Part shown: one piece after another, positions 38,481-47,170 of the stretch | Position numbering within the stretch: position 1 is the stretch's first letter | Layout: the number at the start of each line of letters is the position of its first letter | Assembly: GCF_002968335.2 (NCBI RefSeq) | Contig: NZ_CP134398.1 | Location: forward strand, 2,232,001 to 2,296,000 | DNA from: Mycobacterium sp. ITM-2016-00316 | GTDB taxonomy: Bacteria > Actinomycetota > Actinomycetes > Mycobacteriales > Mycobacteriaceae | DNA: 64,000 nt | Direction: 5' to 3' | Notes under the pieces: generated by a model | Databases searched by the model: none | Told to the model about the DNA's origin: nothing | The model's input: the letters and a program-made list of their open reading frames with translations, nothing else | Program-made: the position numbers and the translations under genes

Positions 38481-39185
38481 TCAGGTGGCGCAACCGCAGT
38501 CGCCGTTGCCGCCAACGGGCAGCTCGGCGAGGATATCGGTGCGCGTGTCGTCGAAGCTGAGAAAGCCTTTGATGGCAACCGATTCCGGCAGGGTGTCGGC
38601 GTAGCTCCACGCCACATCGGCGAAGACCTGCTCGCCGACGACCGCCGACCAGTAGGTCGCGTAACCCTTGTAATTGCAGTAACTGGTGGTCTCGCTGCGG
38701 CGCAGCAGATCGGTGCGCACCGCGGCCGGATCGACGTACAGTCGTGGCGCCAGCGAGGTCTCGTACACGATCACGGTGTCGGTGGTGTCCACCAGCACGG
38801 TGCCGCCGACGCTGACCCGCAGACCCCGATTGGTGGGCAGACAGTCCACCCGGTGGTAGGGATTCGGCGGGTAGTGCACCAGGGTGCGCCCCTCCTCGAT
38901 CCAGCTGTCCACGGCGTCCCAGGGCACCCGCACGTATCCCGGCTTCTCCGGTACCGCTTCGGTGGGCAGTCCGTCGATCTCGGCGACGGGAAAGGCATAG
39001 CTGAGCGGGTGGTCGCGGCGGTGCACCATCAGGGCGGTCTCGGTGTCGATCACCGTGCGTCCGTTGAGCACCGCCTGCACCCGACGGGGATGCGGTTCGA
39101 TGAAGACGAGTTCGTCCGGTATCGAGGGAAAGAACCAGCCGGCGGGATCACGGCTCAGCGGCCCGCGTCCGGCGTAGAGCGTCAT
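38481..39185 (-). CDS. DUF427 protein (two repeats)
   Basis: This 234-residue protein contains two DUF427 units (about 25-110 and 120-215), recognised by the pattern VxNGxTVxDT...L and later YCNYKGYATYWS. DUF427 proteins are common in actinobacteria and have no firm biochemical role. The C-terminal CGCAT tail with two cysteines is unusual. The ATG lies six bases from dyad copy 5, so it is part of the regulon. Confidence 0.8.
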   Translation of the reverse strand: MTLYAGRGPLSRDPAGWFFPSIPDELVFIEPHPRRVQAVLNGRTVIDTETALMVHRRDHPLSYAFPVAEIDGLPTEAVPEKPGYVRVPWDAVDSWIEEGRTLVHYPPNPYHRVDCLPTNRGLRVSVGGTVLVDTTDTVIVYETSLAPRLYVDPAAVRTDLLRRSETTSYCNYKGYATYWSAVVGEQVFADVAWSYADTLPESVAIKGFLSFDDTRTDILAELPVGGNGDCGCAT

Positions 39186-39191
39186 TCCGAG

Positions 39192-39223
39192 AGCTTTACA
39201 GATTCCCGATTAAATGTCACGCT
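39192..39223. promoter_or_regulatory. Island dyad, copy 5 (DUF427-SRPBCC operon / hypothetical gene)
   Basis: Half-sites AGCTTTACA and TGTCACGCT with a 14-base spacer, the same half-sites as copy 3. It lies between the divergent DUF427 and hypothetical genes and is the right-most copy in the island. Confidence 0.72.
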
Positions 39224-39280
39224 GTGTGGCACGGCCCTGCCGACTCCGCCCAGTTCAGGTTTGCGAAGGAGACGTCCCGC

Positions 39281-39868
39281 GTGAAAGCCAACTCGATCCG
39301 GCCCGATGAGCGTCAGCTGTTCGGCGAGCGCCGAGGCGTGGGGGTGCGCGCATCGGCCACCACTCTGCTGTCCTACGACCTGACGGTGGTGACCACGGAT
39401 GCGGCCGATGTGGTTGCCGGAGCGGGTGGCTGGCTCTATGACCGGGTCCGGGCGGGATGGAAAGTCAGTGTCGTCGTCCCGGCCTCCTGCGACGTGCGGC
39501 CGCTGGAGATTCTCGGCGTGTCCACCTATGTCGCCGGACGTGACGCCGAGGACCTGCCCGCCGAGCCCGCCGCCCTGGCCGTGCCCGCCCGGTTGTTCGA
39601 ATCTGATCGTGGGCTGCGCCGCCATGTGACCGGCGCACTCAAGCGCGGCACCGCCGAAGTGACCATGTGGGGCGACTGCGCCACCGCCGATGTCGGCTAC
39701 CGCGTCGATCGCACGCAGTACCGGCTCAGCCCCGCCGCACGGGCTTTCAAGACGCACGCACTGGCCGCGGCCGGAGTCACCACCGCCACGGTCGGCGCCG
39801 TCGAACAGTTCCACAGCTGCGCGCTCTGGTACCCGGCGGACGGACCGGATCTCACCGCCGTCCGCTAG
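39281..39868 (+). CDS. Protein of unknown function, last gene of the island
   Basis: I do not recognise this 195-residue protein. It is soluble, without signal peptide or clear motif. The central part (about 35-110) looks like a Rossmann-type or flavodoxin-like alternation of strands and helices, including WKVSVVVPASCDVRPLEILG. GAAGGAG lies ten bases before the GTG start. Since dyad copy 5 is in its promoter, it is probably expressed with the catabolic genes. Confidence 0.6.
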   Translation: MKANSIRPDERQLFGERRGVGVRASATTLLSYDLTVVTTDAADVVAGAGGWLYDRVRAGWKVSVVVPASCDVRPLEILGVSTYVAGRDAEDLPAEPAALAVPARLFESDRGLRRHVTGALKRGTAEVTMWGDCATADVGYRVDRTQYRLSPAARAFKTHALAAAGVTTATVGAVEQFHSCALWYPADGPDLTAVR

Positions 39869-39891
39869 TGGCGCAACGAAACAAAAAGATC

Positions 39892-39923
39892 CGCCCCGCA
39901 AACCTGTCCGAGGTTCCGGGGCG
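39892..39923. terminator. Two-way hairpin terminator
   Basis: An outer stem CGCCCCG (39892-39898) / CGGGGCG (39917-39923) and an inner stem AACCT (39901-39905) / AGGTT (39911-39915). On the minus strand it is followed by TTTTTGTTT, so it ends the DUF2631 transcript well; on the plus strand it may end the island transcript. Confidence 0.75.
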
Positions 39924-39940
39924 TTTCGGTGCGGTGCGGG

Positions 39941-40195
39941 CTAGCGGTACCAGCCCCGGCTACGCGCGATCCAGTCCCGCGCCACGATGCCGAGAATCAT
40001 CACCGCGAAGACGATGAGGAAGATGTCCTCGACATGCCCGACGTGATTGCCGTGGGTCATGGCGACAAGTAGCAGCGCCGAGAAGATGCCGATGAGGTGC
40101 AGGACGCGCGGGTTCTCGGTGGACCAGCCCCATTTCGCCGACGGCACGTCTTCCACGTCGACGCCGTTGTAGCGCTCGACCTCGGTCTTGCCCAC
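39941..40195 (-). CDS. DUF2631 membrane protein (Rv2876-like)
   Basis: This 84-residue protein has a polar N-terminus of about 30 residues and two membrane helices (about 33-50 and 56-73), ending RSRGWYR. It corresponds to M. tuberculosis Rv2876, which lies beside the mpt70-dipZ-mpt83 group, so it marks the right edge of the catabolic island. The function is unknown. It is divergent from an APC permease gene. Confidence 0.8.
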   Translation of the reverse strand: MGKTEVERYNGVDVEDVPSAKWGWSTENPRVLHLIGIFSALLLVAMTHGNHVGHVEDIFLIVFAVMILGIVARDWIARSRGWYR

Positions 40196-40302
40196 GGTTG
40201 CTCCTCACGCGAATGCCCGGATTACTGCGGCCATTCTGACATACCGCAGCGATATCGCCCGATGGGGCATGAGAACGGGCCGCCAGTGGGTACCTTGCGA
40301 GC

Positions 40303-41790
40303 GTGATGACCAGTTGGCGCAGGAAATCGGTCGAACAGTCGATCGCCGATACCGACGAACCGGGAACCCGGCTCCGCAAAGACCTGACATGGTGGGACCT
40401 CACCGTGTTCGGGGTGTCGGTCGTGGTGGGTGCGGGCATCTTCACGGTCACCGCGTCGACCGCCGCCAACATCACCGGGCCGGCGATATCCGTGTCGTTT
40501 CTGCTCGCCGCGGTCACCTGCGGGCTGGCCGCGCTCTGCTACGCCGAGTTCGCGTCCACGGTTCCGGTGGCCGGCAGCGCTTACACCTTCTCCTATGCCA
40601 CCTTCGGCGAGTTCGTCGCCTGGATCATCGGCTGGGACCTGATCCTGGAATTCGCCATCGGTGCGGCCGTGGTCGCCAAGGGGTGGTCGAGTTATCTGGG
40701 CACGGTGTTCGGGTTCTCCGGCGGCATCGCCGAGGTCGGGCCGCTGAACGTCGACTGGGGCGCCCTGCTGATCGTCGCGGTGGTGGCCAGCCTGCTGGTC
40801 ATGGGTACCAAGCTGTCCTCCCACGTCAGTCTGGTGATCACCGCGATCAAGGTCGCCGTCGTGCTGCTGGTGGTGATCGTCGGCGCCTTCTACATCAAGA
40901 TGGCCAACTACGACCCGTTCATCCCGCCCGCCGAGTCCGGCACCGAGGCGACCGGCTCGGGCCTGGACCAGTCGGTCTTCTCCCTGCTGACGGGGGCGGC
41001 CGGCAGTCATTACGGTGTCTACGGTCTGCTGGCCGGGGCCTCCATCGTGTTCTTCGCGTTCATCGGCTTCGACGTGGTGGCCACCACCGCCGAGGAGACC
41101 AAGGACCCGCAGCGCGATGTCGCCAAGGGCATCCTGGCGTCGCTGGCCATCGTCACGGTGCTCTACGTGGCCGTCGCCATCGTCCTCGCGGGCATGGCCC
41201 CGTATCTGGAACTTCGAGAGGCCGGCGACGGACACCCCAACCTGGCGACCGCGTTCGAACTCAACGGGGTGGGCTGGGCCGCCAAGATGATCTCGATCGG
41301 TGCGCTGGCGGGCCTGACCACGGTGGTGATGGTGCTGATGCTGGGCCTGTCGCGGGTGCTGTTCGCGATGTCGCGGGACGGCTTGTTGCCGCGGCCGCTG
41401 GCACGCACCGGTGAGCACGGCACGCCGGTGCGCATCACCGTGCTGGTCGCGGTGCTGATCGCCATCGCGGCGTCGGTCTTCCCCGTGGGCAAGCTGGAGG
41501 AGATGGTCAACGTCGGCACACTGTTCGCCTTCGTGCTCGTCTCGGCCGGGGTGATCGTGCTGCGTCGTACGCGCCCCGACCTCAAACGCGGGTTCCGGGT
41601 GCCGTGGGTGCCGCTGCTGCCGATCGCCTCGATCGTGGCCTGCCTGTGGCTGATGCTGAATCTCACCGGCCTGACCTGGGTGCGGTTCGCCGCCTGGATG
41701 GCGCTGGGGGTGGTGGTCTACCTGTGCTACGGCAAGCGGCATTCGCTGCTCGGTAAGCGCGAGGCCGGCATCCCGCCGGGAGTCAACTGA
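40303..41790 (+). CDS. APC-family amino acid transporter (cationic amino acid transporter type)
   Basis: This 495-residue membrane protein has about 12-14 helices. The helix-1 motif VGAGIFTVT and the pattern after it are typical for cationic amino acid transporters (YfnA/CAT group), which exchange or import amino acids such as arginine or lysine. The GTG at 40303 and ATG at 40306 are consecutive codons, so either can start. The F420-type oxidoreductase gene begins one base after its stop codon. Confidence 0.85.
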   Translation: MMTSWRRKSVEQSIADTDEPGTRLRKDLTWWDLTVFGVSVVVGAGIFTVTASTAANITGPAISVSFLLAAVTCGLAALCYAEFASTVPVAGSAYTFSYATFGEFVAWIIGWDLILEFAIGAAVVAKGWSSYLGTVFGFSGGIAEVGPLNVDWGALLIVAVVASLLVMGTKLSSHVSLVITAIKVAVVLLVVIVGAFYIKMANYDPFIPPAESGTEATGSGLDQSVFSLLTGAAGSHYGVYGLLAGASIVFFAFIGFDVVATTAEETKDPQRDVAKGILASLAIVTVLYVAVAIVLAGMAPYLELREAGDGHPNLATAFELNGVGWAAKMISIGALAGLTTVVMVLMLGLSRVLFAMSRDGLLPRPLARTGEHGTPVRITVLVAVLIAIAASVFPVGKLEEMVNVGTLFAFVLVSAGVIVLRRTRPDLKRGFRVPWVPLLPIASIVACLWLMLNLTGLTWVRFAAWMALGVVVYLCYGKRHSLLGKREAGIPPGVN

Positions 41791-41791
41791 C

Positions 41792-42646
41792 GTGCAATTC
41801 TGGAGCGGGACACCGTTCATGCCCGCCCGGCAGGCGCTGAAACTGGCCCAGCTGCTCGACGAGGCCGAGTTCGACGGCGTGATCTGCGCGGACCACATGA
41901 TCTACCCGAGGGAGCTGACGTCGCCCTATCCCTCCGAGAGCGGGAAACCGGGCTGGGCGCCCGACACCGCGTGGCCGGACTCCTGGGTGCTGATCGGGGC
42001 GATGGCGGCACTGACGACGAGGCTGCGCTTCTCCAACGCAATCTATGTGGCGCCCGCGCGGCCGCTGCTGGAGGTCGCCAAGGTGGTGGCGACGGCCGCG
42101 GAGGTATCCGCGGGCCGGGTGTCCCTCGGTGTCGGGGTGGGCTGGATGCGCGAGGAATACGAGCTGATGGGGCAGGACTTTTCGACCCGCGGCACGCGGC
42201 TCGACGAGATGATCCCGGCGCTTCGGGCACTGTGGCAGGGCGGCTGGGTGTCCTGGAGCGGCGAGCACTATCGGGTTCCGGAGTTGATGCTGGAGCCTCA
42301 TCCGCCCGCGCCGGTGCCGATCCTGTGCGGTGGTGAGTCCGAGGCGGCGCTGCGCCGGGCCGCCCGGCTGTGCGACGGCTGGATCGGCACCGCCTACGTG
42401 CTGGAGCAAGCGGTGCGCCATGTCGATCGGCTCACCGCGTTGCGCCGCGAGTACGGGCGCGCCGACGAGCCCTTCGACGTGCTGCTCGCGCTGCTGGATC
42501 CGCCGTCGGTGGAGTTGTATCGGCGGGCCGAGGACGCCGGTATCACCGCCGTCATGGTTGCTCCATGGGCTGCTGCACATGCCGCCGAGGATCAGCGGAG
42601 CGCCACGCTGCGGTTCGCCGAGAAGATCATCAGCCGCTTCCGGTGA
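41792..42646 (+). CDS. Luciferase-like (LLM) F420-dependent oxidoreductase
   Basis: This 284-residue protein has the LLM TIM-barrel fold. The middle motif GRVSLGVGVGWMREEYELMG and the later VPILCGGESEAALRRAARLCDGW-like region (as separate blocks) are typical of mycobacterial F420-dependent members of the TIGR03619 kind. It is read together with the amino acid transporter. The substrate is not known. It ends one base before the stop of the convergent dipZ gene. Confidence 0.82.
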   Translation: MQFWSGTPFMPARQALKLAQLLDEAEFDGVICADHMIYPRELTSPYPSESGKPGWAPDTAWPDSWVLIGAMAALTTRLRFSNAIYVAPARPLLEVAKVVATAAEVSAGRVSLGVGVGWMREEYELMGQDFSTRGTRLDEMIPALRALWQGGWVSWSGEHYRVPELMLEPHPPAPVPILCGGESEAALRRAARLCDGWIGTAYVLEQAVRHVDRLTALRREYGRADEPFDVLLALLDPPSVELYRRAEDAGITAVMVAPWAAAHAAEDQRSATLRFAEKIISRFR

Positions 42647-42647
42647 C

Positions 42648-44375
42648 TCATCCGTAGGTAAACGAAAAAGCCTGCAGGCCCTCGCTGAACGACACGTCGA
42701 CGGTGCCCGCGCCGTCGTTGTCGTCGGCGATGATCTGGCGCATGTTGGGCGGACCGCTGACCGCCAGCTCGGTGCTGACGCCGTCGCGGGTGACCCGCAC
42801 GGTGCCGGTGCCGCCGACCACGAGATAGACGTTGCGGGCGTGGTAGTTCAGCTTGATCGCGGCACCGTCGGACTGAGCGGTGATCCCCTGGTAGTCCAGT
42901 GCCCACGGCCCGCGCAGGGCGAAGCGGTCCTCGGCCAATCGGGCGGGGAAGTCGTAGGTGTGGGTGCCCTCGTCGTACACGCCGGTACCGCCGTAGTTCA
43001 CGACCTTGCCCACGCTGAAGTACGTCTCCGGGGTGGTGGGCGCCGTCGGGGTGCTGTCCGAGCGTTCGGTCGCGGCAGGCAGGGCCGCCTCGTCACCGTC
43101 GGTAAGCAGCTGCCGGATCAACCTTTCGGTGGTGGCGTAGTCGCCTTCGCCGAATTTGATGTGCCGCACCACGCCTTGCTTGTCGATCAGATAGTGCGCG
43201 GGCCAGTAGCGGTTGCGGTAGTTGGTCCACGTCGAGAACGCGTTGTCCATCGCGATGGGATAGGTGATGCCGAGGTCCTTCGCGCCGCTGACGACGTTGG
43301 CCTGGACCTTCTCGAACGCGTACTCGGGTGTGTGCACGCCGATCACCTCGAAACCGCGATCACGGTAGGCGTCGTACCAGTCGACCAGATGAGGTGTCGC
43401 CCGCTGGCAGTTGATGCAGGAGTACGCCCAGAAGTCGATCAGGACGACCTTGCCGCGCAGGGACTTCAGGTCGACGGGTGCACCGCCGGGGGTGTTGAGC
43501 CACGTGGTGATGCCCCTGATATCCGGTGCGGTTCCGCAGCTTTCCAGTTCGGGTGCGCCGTTGGTGCAGTTCGAGAGCTCGGCGTTCTGCTCGTTGACCA
43601 GACCACCCAGGTTGAGCTGTTCGCGCAGCGTCTCCTCGCCCCCCACCTGCTCCTGCAGGGCGGCGGTGTAGTCGGGGATCGCGCGCTGCAGCACCGCGGG
43701 CAGGTTGAACACCAGCGCCACCGCCAGCAGGATCGTGACCACGCCTGCGAACAACCGGATTTCGCGCTGCCGGCGGCGGAACGCGGCGACTCGTTCGGCC
43801 ACCCGCCGCCCGGCCAGGGCGAAGAACAGCAGTGGCAGGGCCGCCCCGACCGCGAAGGCCAGGGTCAAGGCGATGATGTCGGCCCCGATCGTGCCCGTGG
43901 CACCGGCGACCACGATCGCGGCCAGTACCGGACCGGCACACGGCACGTACAGCACGCCCAACGCCAACCCGAGGCCGAAACCTCCGTTACCGGAGCCGAA
44001 CTGCTTCTGGGGCAACCGGGAGAACGGTTTCTCCAACAGCGCCTCGAACTGCGGGAAGATCAGGCCGAGGCCGATCGCGACGAGTGCCACCAGTGCCACC
44101 CAGCGGATGGTGTCCTGGGGCAGGTGCACCCATGACAGCAGGGCCGAACCGACGAGGGTGACGGTGCTGAAGCTCAGCACCAGGCCGGCGATCACGAGGT
44201 AGGGCCGCAGTCGCGATGACAGCGCGGGTGCGGTAACCACGGCGCCGGGCTCGGCGGCTGCGGGGCTCCCGGCCTGGGTACCGGAGAAGAAGATCACCGG
44301 CAGCACCGGCAGGATGCACGGTGAGATACCGGTGATGAGACCGCCGAGGAAGCCGATCGCGATCAGAGTCGTCAT
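42648..44375 (-). CDS. dipZ: DipZ: CcdA-like membrane domain fused to extracytoplasmic thioredoxin
   Basis: This 575-residue protein moves reducing power across the membrane. The N-terminal CcdA/DsbD-like domain (about 1-230) has two conserved cysteines (GISPCILPV and YVPCAGPV). The thioredoxin-like domain (about 285-430) has the active site SCINC, and a C-terminal carbohydrate-module-like domain follows (about 450-575). This is the architecture of M. tuberculosis Rv2874. A SigK-type promoter lies just before the start codon and predicts an almost leaderless mRNA. It follows the two fasciclin genes in the same direction. Confidence 0.93.
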   Translation of the reverse strand: MTTLIAIGFLGGLITGISPCILPVLPVIFFSGTQAGSPAAAEPGAVVTAPALSSRLRPYLVIAGLVLSFSTVTLVGSALLSWVHLPQDTIRWVALVALVAIGLGLIFPQFEALLEKPFSRLPQKQFGSGNGGFGLGLALGVLYVPCAGPVLAAIVVAGATGTIGADIIALTLAFAVGAALPLLFFALAGRRVAERVAAFRRRQREIRLFAGVVTILLAVALVFNLPAVLQRAIPDYTAALQEQVGGEETLREQLNLGGLVNEQNAELSNCTNGAPELESCGTAPDIRGITTWLNTPGGAPVDLKSLRGKVVLIDFWAYSCINCQRATPHLVDWYDAYRDRGFEVIGVHTPEYAFEKVQANVVSGAKDLGITYPIAMDNAFSTWTNYRNRYWPAHYLIDKQGVVRHIKFGEGDYATTERLIRQLLTDGDEAALPAATERSDSTPTAPTTPETYFSVGKVVNYGGTGVYDEGTHTYDFPARLAEDRFALRGPWALDYQGITAQSDGAAIKLNYHARNVYLVVGGTGTVRVTRDGVSTELAVSGPPNMRQIIADDNDGAGTVDVSFSEGLQAFSFTYG

Positions 44376-44382
44376 GTGAGTT

Positions 44383-44409
44383 ATTCGTCACCACAACGCT
44401 TTTGGATGG
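44383..44409 (-). promoter_or_regulatory. SigK-type promoter of dipZ
   Basis: On the minus strand the -35 CCATCC (44409-44404), 15 bases, and the -10 ACGAAT (44388-44383) differ in one base from the SigK consensus -10 CCGAAT. The -10 ends seven bases before the dipZ ATG. The spacing is identical to that of the MPT83-like gene promoter. Confidence 0.78.
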
Positions 44410-44420
44410 CAGACCAACGA

Positions 44421-44452
44421 ACCAGCCCGGCCGTGGAAACGGCCGGGCTGGT
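44421..44452 (-). terminator. Hairpin terminator after the MPT70-like gene
   Basis: A perfect 14-bp stem (44421-44434 with 44439-44452) with a GGAA or TTCC tetraloop, 15 bases after the stop codon. No T-tract follows. It separates the MPT70-like gene from dipZ, which has its own promoter. Confidence 0.8.
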
Positions 44453-44467
44453 GTCGACGGAGGGCGA

Positions 44468-45073
44468 TCACATGGGGGGCATCAGCACCGTGTCGATGAG
44501 GTAGACGGTGGCGTTGGCGGTCTGCACGCCACCGCACACCACTGACGCGTCGTTGACCTTGAGATTGGCGGGCATACCCATCATGGCCGCGTGGGTGACG
44601 TTCACCTCGGCGCCCTGCATGGTCTTGTGCATGCCGACGACCTGCTCGGGGCTGGCCTGTCCCTCGACCACGTGATAGGTCAGGATGCTGGTCAGCAGAG
44701 CCGAATCCGTCTTCAGCGTCTCGATGGTGGCCGGGTCGATCTTCGCGAACGCCTCGTCGGTGGGCGCGAACACCGTCAGCGACGGCGCGGCGTTGAGCGT
44801 GTCGACCAGGTTGACGTTGGGGTTCAGTTGACCGGAAAGGGCCTGGGTCAGCGTCTTGAGCATCGGGTTGTTCGATGCCGCGACGGCGACCGGATCCATG
44901 GCCATACCGGTCACCGAGGCCGGGCCCTCCGGGTTCTGTGCGGCGTAGGCGGCGCAGCCGGGGCCGACGAGTTCGGCGTTCGCGACGCCGGTCGAGGCGA
45001 ACAGGAGGCCGGAGGCGGCCGCCGCGGCACATGCGACGCCGGCGATCTTCTGGGTGTTCATCGAGAAATTCAT
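44468..45073 (-). CDS. mpt70: MPT70-like secreted fasciclin-domain protein
   Basis: This 201-residue secreted protein has a Sec signal peptide (cleavage probably after Ala33, ANA-E) without a lipobox, and one fasciclin (FAS1) domain, including the conserved [11 protein letters not shown] and ILTYHVVEG blocks. In M. tuberculosis MPT70 is a major secreted antigen of the SigK regulon. The domain is nearly the same as that of the upstream lipoprotein, so they arose by tandem duplication. GAAGGA lies nine bases before the ATG. No SigK promoter was seen directly before it. Confidence 0.87.
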   Translation of the reverse strand: MNFSMNTQKIAGVACAAAAASGLLFASTGVANAELVGPGCAAYAAQNPEGPASVTGMAMDPVAVAASNNPMLKTLTQALSGQLNPNVNLVDTLNAAPSLTVFAPTDEAFAKIDPATIETLKTDSALLTSILTYHVVEGQASPEQVVGMHKTMQGAEVNVTHAAMMGMPANLKVNDASVVCGGVQTANATVYLIDTVLMPPM

Positions 45074-45132
45074 CGAGGTGATCCTTCTTTGATCGTCGTG
45101 GCTTCTGGTTGGGGAGGGAGGGGTTCCGATGA

Positions 45133-45169
45133 GGCGGGGCAGCCAGGTCGGGGAAAAGGCTGCCCCGCC
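45133..45169 (-). terminator. Hairpin between the two fasciclin genes
   Basis: A 12-bp perfect stem GGCGGGGCAGCC (45133-45144) / GGCTGCCCCGCC (45158-45169) with a 13-base loop, extended by further pairing with a bulge. It lies after the MPT83-like stop codon. Without a T-tract it may only reduce read-through into the MPT70-like gene. Confidence 0.65.
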
Positions 45170-45198
45170 GGCTCATCGGGTCACCCGGGCAGTGCGGC

Positions 45199-45879
45199 TC
45201 AGGCTGCCGGGGGCATCAGCACCGTGTCGATCATGTAGACGGTGGCGTTGGCGGTCTGCACGCCACCGCACACCAGGCCGGCGTCGTTGACCTTGAGGTC
45301 GTCACCGGCGCCGGTGACGGTCACCGACTCGCCCTGCACGGTCTCGTGGTCACCGGCCACCTGGTCGGGGCTCGCCTGGCCCGGCACCACGTGGTAGGTC
45401 AGGATCGAGGTCAGCAGCTCGGAGTCGGTCTTCAGCGTCTCGATGGTGGCCGGGTCGATCTTGGCGAACGCGTCATCGGTCGGTGCGAAGACGGTGAACT
45501 CGCCGCCGTTGAGGGTGTCGACCAGGTTGACGTCGGGGTTCAGCTGGCCGGACAGGGCCTGCGTCAGCGTCGTGAGCACGGGGTTGTTGGATGCGGCGAC
45601 GGTGACCGGATCTGCGGCCATGCCGGTGACCGAGCCGGGGCCGGTCGGCACCTGCTCGGCGTAGGCGGCGCATCCGGTACCGATCAACGCGCCTGCGGGC
45701 GCGGCTGCAGCGGAGCTCGTGGTCTCCGGCGCCATCGACGAGGTCATGGAGGAGACCGACGAGCTGGCCTCGCTGGCACTGCTTTCGGTGGACGAACTTC
45801 CGCCCGAACAGGCGGACAGCCCCAGCGCTGCCACCGCGGCGAACCCGACAACGGCGATCCGATTGGGTGTGAGAGTCAT
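45199..45879 (-). CDS. mpt83: MPT83-like fasciclin-domain lipoprotein
   Basis: This 226-residue lipoprotein has a signal peptide with the lipobox LSAC (Cys24), a Ser/Thr-rich linker (about 25-60) and one FAS1 domain, almost the same as that of the MPT70-like protein. M. tuberculosis MPT83 is the membrane-anchored partner of MPT70. AAGGAAG lies nine bases before the ATG, and a perfect SigK-type promoter lies 63 bases upstream. The order here, mpt83-mpt70-dipZ, differs from the M. tuberculosis order mpt83-dipZ-mpt70. Confidence 0.87.
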   Translation of the reverse strand: MTLTPNRIAVVGFAAVAALGLSACSGGSSSTESSASEASSSVSSMTSSMAPETTSSAAAAPAGALIGTGCAAYAEQVPTGPGSVTGMAADPVTVAASNNPVLTTLTQALSGQLNPDVNLVDTLNGGEFTVFAPTDDAFAKIDPATIETLKTDSELLTSILTYHVVPGQASPDQVAGDHETVQGESVTVTGAGDDLKVNDAGLVCGGVQTANATVYMIDTVLMPPAA

Positions 45880-45942
45880 ATGGCTCAACTTCCTTGTTGG
45901 CGGGCCGGCCCAATGCCATGCCCGTTTCGCCTTACACACCTC

Positions 45943-45969
45943 ATTCGGCGCAACCGTGCGTCCGGATGG
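45943..45969 (-). promoter_or_regulatory. SigK-type promoter of the MPT83-like gene
   Basis: On the minus strand CCATCC (45969-45964), 15 bases, CCGAAT (45948-45943): both hexamers match the SigK consensus exactly. It is 63 bases upstream of the MPT83-like start codon and divergent from dxr. Confidence 0.85.
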
Positions 45970-46000
45970 GTCCGGCCGCAAAAAGGGGCACAATGAACCG

Positions 46001-47170
46001 GTGAGTTCTCCCGCCGCACGCTGTCGCGTCCTGATCCTGGGCAGCACCGGTTCCATCGGCACCCAGGCGCTCGAGGTCATCGCCGCCAACCCGGACCGGT
46101 TCGAACTGGTCGGGCTGGCCGCCGGAGGCGGCAACCCCGATGTGCTTGCCGCGCAGCGGGCGCAGACCGGGGTGACGAACATCGCCGTCGCCGACCCGCG
46201 GGCCGCCGACCAGCTCGGCGATGTACCCCATATCGGAGAGCAGGCGGCCACCCGCATCGTCGAGGAGACCGAGGCCGATGTGGTGCTCAACGCGCTGGTC
46301 GGTGCGCTCGGACTCAAGCCGACGCTGGCCGCGCTGCACAGCGGCGCCCGATTGGCGCTGGCGAACAAGGAGTCACTGGTCGCGGGCGGGCCGCTGGTGC
46401 TCAGGGCCGCCGCGCCCGGGCAGATCGTGCCGGTCGACTCCGAACATTCGGCGCTGGCGCAGTGTCTGCGGTCGGGCAGCGCCGATGAGGTCGCCCGGCT
46501 GGTGCTGACCGCCTCGGGAGGGCCGTTCCGGGGCTGGGCCGCCGCGGACCTGGAGGCCGTCACCCCCGACCAGGCCGGCGCGCATCCGACCTGGTCGATG
46601 GGCCCGATGAACACTCTGAACTCGGCGTCGCTGGTCAACAAGGGACTTGAGCTCATCGAGACGCATCTGCTGTTCGGTATCGACTACGACCGCATCGACG
46701 TGGTCGTGCACCCCCAGTCGATCGTGCACTCCATGGTGACCTTCACCGATGGTTCGACCATCGCGCAGGCCAGCCCGCCCGATATGCGGCTGCCCATCGC
46801 GCTGGCGCTGGGCTGGCCGCAACGGGTGCCCGGCGCCGCCACGGCCTGTGACTGGACGACGGCGTCGACCTGGACATTCGAGCCGCTGGACGACGCGGTG
46901 TTCCCGGCGGTGAACCTCGCCCGCGAGGCCGGCCGGCGGGGCGGCAGCCTGACCGCCGTCTACAACGCCGCCAACGAAGAGGCTGCCGAGGCGTTCCTGG
47001 CGGGCCGGCTGAAGTTCCCGGCGATCGTGCGCACCATCGCCGATGTGCTGCACGCCGCAGATCAATGGGCGGCCGAACCCGCTACCGTGGAAGAAATACT
47101 TGACGCGCAGGACTGGGCCCGCGACCGGGCCCGCAGTGCCGTTGACCGGGAGGTAGTAGCAAGCCGATGA
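46001..47170 (+). CDS. dxr: 1-deoxy-D-xylulose 5-phosphate reductoisomerase
   Basis: This 389-residue enzyme converts DXP to MEP with NADPH, the first committed step of the non-mevalonate isoprenoid pathway. It has the NADPH motif [10 protein letters not shown], the metal-binding DSEHSAL, the flexible loop [12 protein letters not shown] and the C-terminal helical domain. The GTG at 46001 gives the usual N-terminus. The rip1 start overlaps its stop by 4 bases, and ispG of the same pathway is the third gene, a conserved mycobacterial order. Confidence 0.96.
   Translation: MSSPAARCRVLILGSTGSIGTQALEVIAANPDRFELVGLAAGGGNPDVLAAQRAQTGVTNIAVADPRAADQLGDVPHIGEQAATRIVEETEADVVLNALVGALGLKPTLAALHSGARLALANKESLVAGGPLVLRAAAPGQIVPVDSEHSALAQCLRSGSADEVARLVLTASGGPFRGWAAADLEAVTPDQAGAHPTWSMGPMNTLNSASLVNKGLELIETHLLFGIDYDRIDVVVHPQSIVHSMVTFTDGSTIAQASPPDMRLPIALALGWPQRVPGAATACDWTTASTWTFEPLDDAVFPAVNLAREAGRRGGSLTAVYNAANEEAAEAFLAGRLKFPAIVRTIADVLHAADQWAAEPATVEEILDAQDWARDRARSAVDREVVASR

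Noticed and set aside
20509..39223. The five dyads as ordinary housekeeping promoters (TGACA / TGTAA on the minus strand)
   Set aside because: The distance of 14 bases between the hexamers is too short for the usual 16-18. The perfect symmetry and use between divergent genes argue for an operator, though overlap with promoters is possible.
40196..40302. Inverted repeat CTGCGG / CCGCAG between the DUF2631 and transporter genes
   Set aside because: Only six base pairs with a wide loop; expected by chance in this base composition.
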